From: Planctomycetota bacterium
Lineage (GTDB): Bacteria; Planctomycetota; B15-G4; SIAN01
Direction: 5' to 3'
Assembly: GCA_016795285.1 (NCBI GenBank)
Contig: JAEUIC010000022.1
Location: 1 to 64,000 of the forward strand
DNA length: 64,000 nt
The notes beneath the pieces are model-generated. The model was not told the DNA's origin, searched no databases, and saw nothing but the letters and a program-made list of their open reading frames with translations. Each line of letters starts with the position of its first letter. Position 1 is the stretch's first letter. Position numbers and translations under genes: made by a program. This document shows positions 26,353 to 34,254 of the stretch, piece by piece.

Positions 26353-28178
26353 TGCGCACCGTCGACTTGCTGGTGCTGGTGGCGTTCCTCGTCTTCATCG
26401 TGTGGGACGGGGTGCGCCACGGCGGCGAAGTGAAGAGCGCCAAGGACTACCTGCTGGCCGGCCGGCGCATGCGCTGGTGGGCGATGGGCCTCTCCGTGAT
26501 GGCCACGCAGGCGAGCGCCATCACGCTGATCTCGACCACCGGCCAAGGCTTCGCCACCGGGATGAAGTTCCTCCACTTCTACCTGGCGATCCCGTTCGCG
26601 ATGGTCGTGCTCTGCTCGACGGTCGTGCCGTGGTTCCATCGCGCCGGCGTCTTCACCGCCTACCAATGGCTCGAGACGCGCTTCGATCGCTCGACGCGGC
26701 TGCTGGCCAGCATCGCGTTCCTCTTCTCGCGCGCGCTGGCGGTCGGCGCCGTCCTCTACGCGCCGAGCATCGTCCTCTCGATCGGCGTCGGCATCCCGCA
26801 ATGGGTGAGCATCACGGTGATGGGGCTGCTCTGCACGCTCTACACCGCCGTCGGCGGCGCGAAGGCGGTGATCACCACCGACGCCAAGCAGATGGTGGTG
26901 ATGTTCGCCGGGATCTTCGCGTGCCTCGGCGTCGCGTGGTGGCGGCTGCCCGACGACGTCGGCGTCGGCGGACTGCTGAACCTCGCCGGCGCCGCGGGGA
27001 AGCTCGACACGTTCCACATGCCGGCCGACGCGCGCGAGGCGCTGGCCGATCCCTACAACCTGCTCTCCGGACTGCTCGGCGGCTTCTTCCTCTTCCTCGG
27101 CTACTTCGGCGCCGACCAGGAGCAGGTGCAGCGCTACCTCGCCGGCAGCTCGGTCGAGCAGAGCAAGAAGAGCCTGCTGATGTCGGCCTTCGCCAAGGTG
27201 CCGATGCAGTTCGTGATCCTGCTGCTCGGCGTCTCGATCTGGGGCTACTTCAGCTACCGCCCTGCGCCCGCCTTCTTCCGCGAGGCGGAGCTCGCCCGCG
27301 CGCTCGAGCGGCGCGCCGATCCCGACGCCGCCGCGCTGCGCGAGCGGCTCGCCACGCTGCGCGCCGACCATGCCGCGCGCCTCGAGGAGCGCCGCGCCCG
27401 CGGTGCCGAGCTGCTCGCCGCCGAGCGCGCCGAGGCCGACGATGCGACGCTCGCGGCGCACGCGGTCGCGTTGCGCGGCGCCGAGGCGGAGCTCGCGAAT
27501 CTGCGCGCGGCCGGACAGGCGCTGGTGGCCGAGGCGGGGCTGCCGCAGCCGAAGAAGAGCGACCAGGACTTCGCGTTCACCCACTTCCTGGTGCACGAGA
27601 TGCCGATCGGCCTCGCCGGCCTCGTGCTGGCCGCCATCTTCGCGGCGGCGATGTCGAGCGTCGTCGCGCCCATCAACTCGCTCGCCACCTCGTCGGTGGT
27701 CGACGTGATCGGTCTGCTGCGCAGGACCCCGATGGAACCGCACGCGCTGGTCCGCTCGACGCGCTGGGCTACCGTCTTCTGGGGGTTGCTCGGCACCGGC
27801 GCGGCCTTCTTCATCGGCGACCGGCCGATCATCGAGCAGGTGAACCGCATCGGCTCGGTCGTCTACGGCAGCATGTTCGGCGTCTTCATCCTCGGCCGCT
27901 TCGTCCCGCGCGCCCGCGGCAAGGTCGGCGCCATCAGCCTCGCGAGCGGCCTGCTCGTGGTGCTGGCGGTGCAGCACCTCGTGACGAACCCCGAGCTGCA
28001 GACGCAGCTGTTCGGCCTCGCGAAGCCGTTCAAGATCGAGTTCATGTGGTTCAACCTGATCGGCTTCGCGGTGGTGATGGGGGTCGGCTGGTTCCTCTCG
28101 CTGTTCGCGCCGCGGTTGCCGCCGGACGCTTCGGCTCCCGGCTCGGCGGGGTCCGCGGGCTCCGCGTCCGCCGCGTGA
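26352..28178 (+). CDS. Sodium:solute symporter (SSS family)
   Basis: A 608-residue transporter with about thirteen hydrophobic segments. The N-terminal DYLLAGRRMRWWAMGLSVMA and TQASAITLISTTGQGFATG segments and GGFFLFLGYFGADQEQVQRY are typical of SSS proteins. Residues about 309-405 form an Arg/Glu/Ala-rich predicted coiled coil inserted between two membrane segments, which most family members lack. The substrate cannot be inferred. Low-complexity Ser/Ala/Gly tail at the C terminus. Confidence 0.88.
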   Translation: MRTVDLLVLVAFLVFIVWDGVRHGGEVKSAKDYLLAGRRMRWWAMGLSVMATQASAITLISTTGQGFATGMKFLHFYLAIPFAMVVLCSTVVPWFHRAGVFTAYQWLETRFDRSTRLLASIAFLFSRALAVGAVLYAPSIVLSIGVGIPQWVSITVMGLLCTLYTAVGGAKAVITTDAKQMVVMFAGIFACLGVAWWRLPDDVGVGGLLNLAGAAGKLDTFHMPADAREALADPYNLLSGLLGGFFLFLGYFGADQEQVQRYLAGSSVEQSKKSLLMSAFAKVPMQFVILLLGVSIWGYFSYRPAPAFFREAELARALERRADPDAAALRERLATLRADHAARLEERRARGAELLAAERAEADDATLAAHAVALRGAEAELANLRAAGQALVAEAGLPQPKKSDQDFAFTHFLVHEMPIGLAGLVLAAIFAAAMSSVVAPINSLATSSVVDVIGLLRRTPMEPHALVRSTRWATVFWGLLGTGAAFFIGDRPIIEQVNRIGSVVYGSMFGVFILGRFVPRARGKVGAISLASGLLVVLAVQHLVTNPELQTQLFGLAKPFKIEFMWFNLIGFAVVMGVGWFLSLFAPRLPPDASAPGSAGSAGSASAA

Positions 28179-28210
28179 GCGCCGCCGCTGCACGCTGCGC
28201 GGCGGCTCGC

Positions 28211-28216
28211 TAGTCT
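28211..28216 (+). promoter_or_regulatory. Putative -10 element (TAGTCT) for pyrBI
   Basis: TAGTCT followed directly by CCGCGCC lies 73 bases before the pyrB ATG. No UTP-sensitive attenuator (U-run after a hairpin) is visible in the leader. Confidence 0.4.
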
Positions 28217-28289
28217 CCGCGCCATTGCGCAGCTGCACGCGCCCATCGCTGCGCTGGACCACCCGCTGCGCCGGAGTTCGCCGCTCGAC

Positions 28290-29210
28290 ATGAAGAAGAA
28301 CCCGCTGCTCGGCCGCGACGTGATCTCGATGCGCGACTTCGAGGCTGCGGAGATCCGCGCGATCCTCGAGCAGTGCGGCCGCTTCGCGAAGAGCCGCGAG
28401 CCGCTGCTGCAAGGCAAGGTGCTGGCGAACCTCTTCTTCGAGCCCTCCACGCGCACCCGCCTGTCGTTCGACGCGGCGATGAAGCGGCTGGGCGGCGCGA
28501 CCATCGGCTTCGCCGACGCGCTCTCCACCTCGATCAGCAAGGGCGAGTCGCTCTGGGACACGATCCGCGTGGCCGAGGGCTACTGCGACATCATGGTGAT
28601 CCGCCACCCGGCCGAGGGGTCGGCGCGCCTCGCGGCCGAGGCGACGCGCGTCCCGGTCATCAACGGCGGCGACGGCAGCAACCAGCACCCGACGCAGACG
28701 CTGCTCGACCTCTACACGCTGAAGCAGCGCACCGGCCGCATCGAGGAGCTGAAGATCGCCTTCGTCGGCGACCTCAAGTACGGCCGCACGGTCCACTCGC
28801 TGATCCGCAGCCTCTCGTGGTTCAAGGCGGAGCTCTGGCTGGTCTCGCCGCCCTCGCTGCGCCTGCCCGAGGACTTCCTCGAGGACCTGCGCGAGTCGGG
28901 CACGCGCCACCACATCGTCGAGGAGATCGCCGCGATCCCCGACGCGGTCGACGTCCTCTACCTGACGCGCATCCAGAAGGAGCGGTTCGCCGACGCCATC
29001 GAGTACGAGCGCGTCCGCAACGCCTACCAGGTGAACCCGACCAACGTCGCCCGCTTCGGCCCGAAGGTGACGCTGATGCACCCGCTGCCGCGCGTGAACG
29101 AGATCCACGCGGCGCTCGACTCCCATCCGGGGGCCGCGTGGTTCGACCAGGCGCACAACGGCGTCATCGTCCGGCAGGCGTTGCTGGCGCTCTGCCTCGG
29201 AGCGGCTTGA
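28290..29210 (+). CDS. pyrB: Aspartate carbamoyltransferase catalytic subunit
   Basis: Condenses carbamoyl phosphate and aspartate, the committed step of pyrimidine synthesis. The 306-residue protein shows the carbamoyl-phosphate site EPSTRTRLSF (about 51-60), the KGES loop, GDGSNQHPTQTLLD, and the C-terminal HPLPRVNEI. Length is normal. pyrI follows one base after the stop, forming the regulated dodecameric enzyme. Confidence 0.96.
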   Translation: MKKNPLLGRDVISMRDFEAAEIRAILEQCGRFAKSREPLLQGKVLANLFFEPSTRTRLSFDAAMKRLGGATIGFADALSTSISKGESLWDTIRVAEGYCDIMVIRHPAEGSARLAAEATRVPVINGGDGSNQHPTQTLLDLYTLKQRTGRIEELKIAFVGDLKYGRTVHSLIRSLSWFKAELWLVSPPSLRLPEDFLEDLRESGTRHHIVEEIAAIPDAVDVLYLTRIQKERFADAIEYERVRNAYQVNPTNVARFGPKVTLMHPLPRVNEIHAALDSHPGAAWFDQAHNGVIVRQALLALCLGAA

Positions 29211-29211
29211 G

Positions 29212-29733
29212 ATGGGACGGGGCAGCGCGCCGAAGAGGGCGCAAGCAGTCGAGCCAGTCGCAGGAGCCGAAGCGGTGAAACCGGCCAACGCCAAGATGCA
29301 GGTCAGCGCGCTGCGCTCCGGCACCGTGATCGATCACCTCGGGCCGCGCACCGCCTTCAAGGCGCTGAAGATCCTCGGCGTCGCGGCCGATGCGACGGTG
29401 CTGATCGGCGTCAACCTCGACAGCGGCAAGCTCGGCAAGAAGGACATCCTGAAGATCGAGGGGCGCGAACTCACCGACGACGAGATGAACAAGGTCGCGC
29501 TCCTCTCGCCGCAAGCGACCTTCAGCATCATCCGCGACTTCGCCGTGGTGAAGAAGTTCCGCCCCACGCTGCCGGCCACCGTCGAAGGGCTGATCCGCTG
29601 CGTCAACCCCGCCTGCGTCACGCAGGACCCGCGCGTCACCGGCCGCTTCCTCGTGGTCGGCAAGGAGCCGCTGAAGCTCCGCTGCTACTTCTGCGAGCGG
29701 TCGCTCCGCGAGAACGAGATCGAGTTCCTGTAG
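29212..29733 (+). CDS. pyrI: Aspartate carbamoyltransferase regulatory subunit
   Basis: Binds nucleotide effectors and the catalytic trimers. Residues about 28-110 are the allosteric domain (VIDHLGPRTAFKALKILG), and the C-terminal zinc domain holds four cysteines in CVNPAC (about 130-135) and CYFC (about 162-165). At 173 residues it is about 20 longer than E. coli PyrI because of a polar N-terminal extension; a second in-frame ATG at about residue 29 would give the standard length, so the start is uncertain. Confidence 0.93.
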   Translation: MGRGSAPKRAQAVEPVAGAEAVKPANAKMQVSALRSGTVIDHLGPRTAFKALKILGVAADATVLIGVNLDSGKLGKKDILKIEGRELTDDEMNKVALLSPQATFSIIRDFAVVKKFRPTLPATVEGLIRCVNPACVTQDPRVTGRFLVVGKEPLKLRCYFCERSLRENEIEFL

Positions 29734-29834
29734 GCCGGTTCCTGACGATGGCAGCGGAGCGTCTCTTGGGCGGCGAGGGAGGCGATCGAGTGTGGCGAGC
29801 GTAGCGGACCTGATTCGTTGGGCGCTTGGCACTA

Positions 29835-30440
29835 TTACTCGTTCGCTGGCGAGCCGTCTTCACCACGCGTAAGGGGGGGGGCGATCAGGCGCAGCACCAG
29901 ACGAACGCGGGAAGCAAGCCGGCGCCGCAGCCTTGCCATTCTCTGGCGGACGGCATCAGGCAACAGTCCAAGTCGACGCGCAGTTTCAACCGCCGAGTAG
30001 TCGCGTGACGTCAGTCGGACGATGAGCGTGTCGAGGCGACCAAGGTGGATGCCAAGATCCTCAAGCACGCAACGGAACCTCTTCGACACGGGCGGGGCCA
30101 ACCGCTGCAGATCCTCGAGCGGCTCGACAAAACTCGAACGCGCGCTCTTCTCGCGAATCCGATCGACGATCGCGCGCCTGAGCCAGCACAGAAACGAACG
30201 GGTGCTGTCGAGCTTCGCATTGAATCTCATCATGCGAAGGAGCGCGTCCTGGACCAGATCGTCAGGTTCGTAGCGAGCGAGCAGCTTGGGACCCATCTCG
30301 CGTCGCGCTAGGGCGACCCATGAGTTCCATTTCGATAGCAAGTCAGTATCGACTCGAGCTGCGTCGACCGTGGGTCTCGCGGATGGAGTGTCCACTCGGC
30401 TAGCTTGATCGAGGCATCCGAGCTTCGATCTCTCGCGCAT
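29835..30440 (-). CDS. ECF-type RNA polymerase sigma factor
   Basis: A 201-residue sigma-70 family protein with region 2 (YEPDDLVQDALLRMM, about 58-72) and region 4 (SAVETARRLGLLPDAVRQRM, about 148-167), without regions 1.1 or 3. GGAGG sits just before the ATG at 30440. The overall shape recalls the planctomycete-type ECF sigma factors, which often lack a linked anti-sigma gene; none is seen here. Base composition is lower in G+C than flanking genes. It is divergent from the Cys-rich/MauE unit across 954 bases, which makes that unit a possible target. Confidence 0.85.
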   Translation of the reverse strand: MRERSKLGCLDQASRVDTPSARPTVDAARVDTDLLSKWNSWVALARREMGPKLLARYEPDDLVQDALLRMMRFNAKLDSTRSFLCWLRRAIVDRIREKSARSSFVEPLEDLQRLAPPVSKRFRCVLEDLGIHLGRLDTLIVRLTSRDYSAVETARRLGLLPDAVRQRMARLRRRLASRVRLVLRLIAPPLTRGEDGSPANE

Positions 30441-31394
30441 TCAATCCTCCAACGGCTTTGCGAAATGCGACAACTCTTGAGGGTCGCACCCCGGTGAAGA
30501 GTGAATCTCCTGTCGGTAGCGCAGATCAACTCGGTGCGTGACCGCAAATCCAACTGAACTTCGACGGCACTTCGCTTGGCGCGGTCAGCGAATGGCGCGG
30601 AACTCGATCGTCCGCCTCGCGCTCCACCGTGAAGGTACTCCGGACCTCAGTGCGGGTAGCAGCGCAACCTCATCGGGGGAACGTCGGCTCGGCACGCCAG
30701 ATGGAGTCCAGCAACTTCAACCCTAGCTCCCCGGAGAGTCCCCTAGAGCGGCCCGCTTCCCATTCGATGGGGTCCCGTCTTCAACTCTCGTGCGCTGAGC
30801 CGACTCGCCAGGCCCTCCACCCAATCGTTCGGGCCCGACTCACACGAGAATGTTCGGGTCCACGTCGAGCCTGCCATACGACGCCCATGCTCAGTCGAGG
30901 AACGCAACCCGGGCAGCCGGGGGATCGTTGGCTCAGCCGCGGCTGGAGCGACGATGGTCGACCGACGTGAGATCTTGATGGAAGAGCTGGGACTTGTCCG
31001 TTCGTGTCATCTCGCGTTGCTGTTGGGCCGGAAGCCGCGATTTCAGCCCTCGGATCTCCTGACGCTTTCGCGGCGAAGGAGGTGGCCCCGGGGTGACCCA
31101 GTTCGCCGAGCCGCCGCAACGGACGGGCTCAACCCGGCGATCCAACATGCCCGCCGAGATCGCCCGCTCCCTCGACGGTCTTCTGCGTGGAACAGCGAGT
31201 CATGGGGTGCGGAATCCGATGCAATCCCTGGGGATGAAGGGCGATTCGATCGCGTGAAGGCAGATCGGGCTTGCCGCGAGAACGTCAGGAGTACCGATTT
31301 CTCGGTCATGACTTCGAGCCGAACTTCGCATCTACATGACCAAGATGTTCCCTGACGGGGCCGAGAGGCTCGATCCGAAATCGTGGAGTGATCG
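30441..31394. other. 954-bp region without a convincing gene
   Basis: All six frames contain only short frames with no recognisable protein and no good start signals. Composition is clearly lower in G+C than elsewhere. It must contain the sigma-factor promoter and the promoter of the unit beginning at 31395. It could hold a decayed gene or an untranslated RNA. Confidence 0.5.
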
Positions 31395-31907
31395 ATGTCG
31401 ACACTTGCTCGTCGTGCCTGGATTCCCCTGGCGGCGATTGCGGCGGCCGTCCTGGTCTTCTCTGTAGCGCAAGCCGCCGCTCGCGTCGTCATCGATGACT
31501 TCGGGACGTTTCCTTGCACTACAGAAGCCTGTCCTGAGTGTGTGATGAAGGCCAGCAGGAAGTACCACCCGACGCTTGGGTGGCAATGGGATTGCCCATC
31601 CACGCTGGCATGCGATACGGGATCGTGTGCAGTTCGAACTGTCAATCACAACTCGACGTTGTACACGACTTGTGGCTGTGCCGCAGGGTGGAACCCATTC
31701 GGAGCATGCTGCACCTTGGTTCACGCGTTCGGTTCGCCGAACAGCGTGTCACAGTGCACTTCCGAGATCGACCAAGACGATCCATGTCCGGACACCACCG
31801 ATCATGTTCCATGTGCCTGCACGATGAGCTCGGCTGGAGCCCCATATCCTGATCCAACGCAGAGGTTGTTCTGCAAGTGTGTCCCGGATGCAGGTGGCGG
31901 ACCCTGA
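31395..31907 (+). CDS. Secreted cysteine-rich protein, novel
   Basis: A 170-residue protein with a clear signal peptide (about 1-28: Arg-rich start, hydrophobic core, AQAA site) and a mature part containing 16 cysteines, an even number spread in CPEC, CGC, ACC and CAC pairs. Such a density suggests a disulfide-knotted extracellular protein or a metal binder. The ATG at 31395 has GGAG seven bases upstream. The next gene encodes a MauE/DoxX-like redox membrane protein. I recognise no family. About 50% G+C here (30 of 60 bases at 31621-31680), far below the window average. Confidence 0.75.
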   Translation: MSTLARRAWIPLAAIAAAVLVFSVAQAAARVVIDDFGTFPCTTEACPECVMKASRKYHPTLGWQWDCPSTLACDTGSCAVRTVNHNSTLYTTCGCAAGWNPFGACCTLVHAFGSPNSVSQCTSEIDQDDPCPDTTDHVPCACTMSSAGAPYPDPTQRLFCKCVPDAGGGP

Positions 31908-31909
31908 AC

Positions 31910-32263
31910 GTGGCACCTTTTGTCAGCTTGCTCTGGATCGGTACTGCGATGCTCAAGCTGTTCGACACGACGACTCGGCTTCAGCTGTTGGCGGCTGTCC
32001 TCGAAGCAGCTATCGGAGTCGGCCTCCTGATTCCTCGAACGCGGATGAGCACGTGGAATTTGTCGGCGCTCTTTGCGGCGTTGTTACTCGGAGTGTCGGT
32101 GCTGCCGGTGCAGTGGCGGGCGTCCTTCGATGCCGGGTGCGGGTGTCTCGGTCGATTGGAGATCGGAGCAACCGGCCGGAGAATCGCCGCCTCGTTCCTG
32201 TTGCTGGTCTCGATCATTGGTGCAGGTGCGCATTCAAAGGACCCACGAACGAGGGTGAGCTAA
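31910..32263 (+). CDS. MauE/DoxX-like redox-associated membrane protein
   Basis: A 117-residue protein with four membrane helices. The first helix carries SLLWIGTAMLKLFD and the C-terminal half carries AGCGCLG, the cysteine pair typical of MauE-type proteins, which are linked to disulfide formation during methylamine dehydrogenase maturation. The GTG at 31910 starts three bases after the previous stop; an ATG at 31877 would overlap the Cys-rich gene by 31 bases and add a cytoplasmic CxxC-like start. Position between a Cys-rich secreted protein and a carboxypeptidase-regulatory-like protein suggests it oxidises or shuttles thiols of the former. Confidence 0.7.
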   Translation: MAPFVSLLWIGTAMLKLFDTTTRLQLLAAVLEAAIGVGLLIPRTRMSTWNLSALFAALLLGVSVLPVQWRASFDAGCGCLGRLEIGATGRRIAASFLLLVSIIGAGAHSKDPRTRVS

Positions 32264-32266
32264 CCC

Positions 32267-34012
32267 ATGACCCCAAGAGTTCGAGGCGCTCTGCCGGTAT
32301 TGGTCGGCGTGGCAGCTATCGCGCTGGTGTCGCTCGCCATCCTTTCGGTGGTGGAGGAGCGCCGCGTCGGGAAGTCGCGCTCGAGCTTCGATGATTCGGA
32401 TGGCTTGGTGATACCGAGCGAGCCTCTCGCATCGCCGCGAGCTGAGGGACCATGGGCTCCCCCGGTCGCGCGAGACGAGCAGCGAAGCGCACAGCGGCGA
32501 GTTCGTGTCGTGGACTCGATCGGGAGTGCGATCGTCGGCGCAAGCTTGGTTTCGGCGGACGCTTGGGAAGGCCTCGCCCAAGCGGCTCCAGTCGATCTCG
32601 GAGCCAGCGCGAGTGCCCTGCTCTCGGAACGAACGCCACGTTGGATGGCGGTACAGAGCGATGGATATGTCGGTCGAGTGATCGCACCGTCCGACGCGAT
32701 CTGGGGCGATCCTGCGACGTCCGACGATGTGGTGATCAGCCTCGACCGCCAGACCTCGGTCGAGTGCCGGGTCGTGGATGTCGCGGGGCGGCCGATTGAA
32801 GCGGCGCTGGTCGAGGCGATGGCTCGCGGTGGCTTCGACGCCGGGCGCCACTGCTTGAACCGAATGCACCCGTTTCGCCGTGTGTTGGCCAGCGAGTCGA
32901 CGAGTGACGCTTCCGGCACCGTACGGATTCGGCTTCCGGGAGGCGGGCCTCTGCGATTCCGCGCCAGTGCCGCGGGTCACGCGCCATGCACCGTCACGAT
33001 CGAGAGCGTAGAAGAGCTGGCTCCGCCGGTGACTCTGGTCCTGACGCGGATGATGGTCGGTGCGGTCCGGCCGCCGCGCTTCTTCGCGCACGACCAGCCG
33101 ATCGCCTCGCCGGCGAGCTTCCTGGAGACGCGTGCATGGCTGTGGGACGAGGCGGAGATGGGGATCGCCGCTCCCGACTCGACGACGTTGCCTGCTCGCG
33201 AGTCGGAACGCCTGCAAGCACTGTTGGAGGAGCGGATCGGCGAACGTGGGCTGCTCTGGTTCTTCGGACTCGAGGTGAATGCAACGCTCGATCACGTCGG
33301 TCGTTTCGAGGCGCGGGTCGCACATGAGAAGTCGTTCGAGTCGATCGCGGTGCGCATGAAGCCGATCAGCGACTTCACGGCATCGGACGTCGGCGGTTCC
33401 TCGCGAGTCGTCCAGGTCGCGCGCCCTGGCACGCTGCGCGTGAGCGTCGCCGATCAAGAGGGGCGGCCGCGCGATTTGACAGCGTCGATGCGCTTGGTGA
33501 ACCGCGAGGATCGACGATGTTGGGACACCCGCTTCCACCGGACTGAAGAGGGCTCCTACTCCATCGACGCGCCGGCAGGGGAGTATCGGCTCGTCTCTTG
33601 CCAGGCCGGCTTCGTGGCGGATGAATTCGAGGAGCAACCGGTCACGATTGCCGCGGACGCGCTCGTGGACATCAAGATCACGCTCCTTGCACGACCCAGC
33701 GCGCGTCTCACCGTGGCGGTCCGCTCGCCCGATGGCGCTCCGGTCCTCGATGCCAAGACGAGCGTCGTCTGCCTTGATCAGCTGGCAGCCTTCGAACTCG
33801 ATGGCGCCGCCTTCGATGTGCAGGAGGGCGCGGCGAGTTCGCTGATCGTCCCTCCTGGCCGCTACAAGGCGCGCTCGATCGCCTTCGGCTACCCGTCGCA
33901 ACCGTGGCTCGAATTCGAGTTGCGCGCCGGTGAGGCGCGTCAAGTCGTCGTCGCGCTGCAACCGGTCGCCACACCGATCACCTCAGCGCTCGCGCCGGAA
34001 CGCTGGGACTGA
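32267..34012 (+). CDS. Membrane-anchored protein with carboxypeptidase-regulatory-like domains
   Basis: A 581-residue protein with one N-terminal helix (about 9-28) and an extracytoplasmic part built of several beta-sandwich units: SVECRVVDVAGRPIEAALVE (about 165), GTLRVSVADQEGRPRD (about 388) and ARLTVAVRSPDGAPVLDAKT (about 482) are starts of carboxypeptidase-regulatory-like (transthyretin-type) repeats. No peptidase catalytic domain is present. It starts three bases after the MauE-like stop, completing a three-gene unit. Role unknown; such repeats usually mediate binding. Confidence 0.7.
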   Translation: MTPRVRGALPVLVGVAAIALVSLAILSVVEERRVGKSRSSFDDSDGLVIPSEPLASPRAEGPWAPPVARDEQRSAQRRVRVVDSIGSAIVGASLVSADAWEGLAQAAPVDLGASASALLSERTPRWMAVQSDGYVGRVIAPSDAIWGDPATSDDVVISLDRQTSVECRVVDVAGRPIEAALVEAMARGGFDAGRHCLNRMHPFRRVLASESTSDASGTVRIRLPGGGPLRFRASAAGHAPCTVTIESVEELAPPVTLVLTRMMVGAVRPPRFFAHDQPIASPASFLETRAWLWDEAEMGIAAPDSTTLPARESERLQALLEERIGERGLLWFFGLEVNATLDHVGRFEARVAHEKSFESIAVRMKPISDFTASDVGGSSRVVQVARPGTLRVSVADQEGRPRDLTASMRLVNREDRRCWDTRFHRTEEGSYSIDAPAGEYRLVSCQAGFVADEFEEQPVTIAADALVDIKITLLARPSARLTVAVRSPDGAPVLDAKTSVVCLDQLAAFELDGAAFDVQEGAASSLIVPPGRYKARSIAFGYPSQPWLEFELRAGEARQVVVALQPVATPITSALAPERWD

Positions 34013-34122
34013 CCCTGCGGCAGAAGTCGTCGAGGGCGCCCCGAGTACCGACGTCAGCAGGCTGCTGCCAGGAGGTGGTGCCGCTGCCATGACCTTGAGC
34101 GGCGCGCGCCGTGCCGCACGCC

Positions 34123-34150
34123 TTGCGACGGCTCGGTCGCGCCGTACGAT
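34123..34150 (+). promoter_or_regulatory. Sigma-70-type promoter for the CRTAC1/TPR operon
   Basis: TTGCGA (34123-34128) and TACGAT (34145-34150) are separated by 16 bases and followed by CCGCCCGCC. The leader to the GTG at 34255 would be about 100 bases. Confidence 0.45.
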
Positions 34151-34254
34151 CCGCCCGCCTCCCGATCGTGACTTCCGTGCGCGTCAGCGTGCGAGGAAGC
34201 GGAGCGAGACTTGCCAGCCACAGCGCGAGCATCGGGGTCCGTGAAGGAGCGATC

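Noticed and set aside
30933..31148. Minus-strand frame with a transposase-like basic string
   Set aside because: The frame is only 71 codons, has no DDE or HTH motif and no terminal repeats, so no mobile element can be claimed.
30954..31355. 133-codon plus-strand frame before the Cys-rich gene
   Set aside because: It has no convincing ribosome binding site, an erratic composition, and no recognisable domain.
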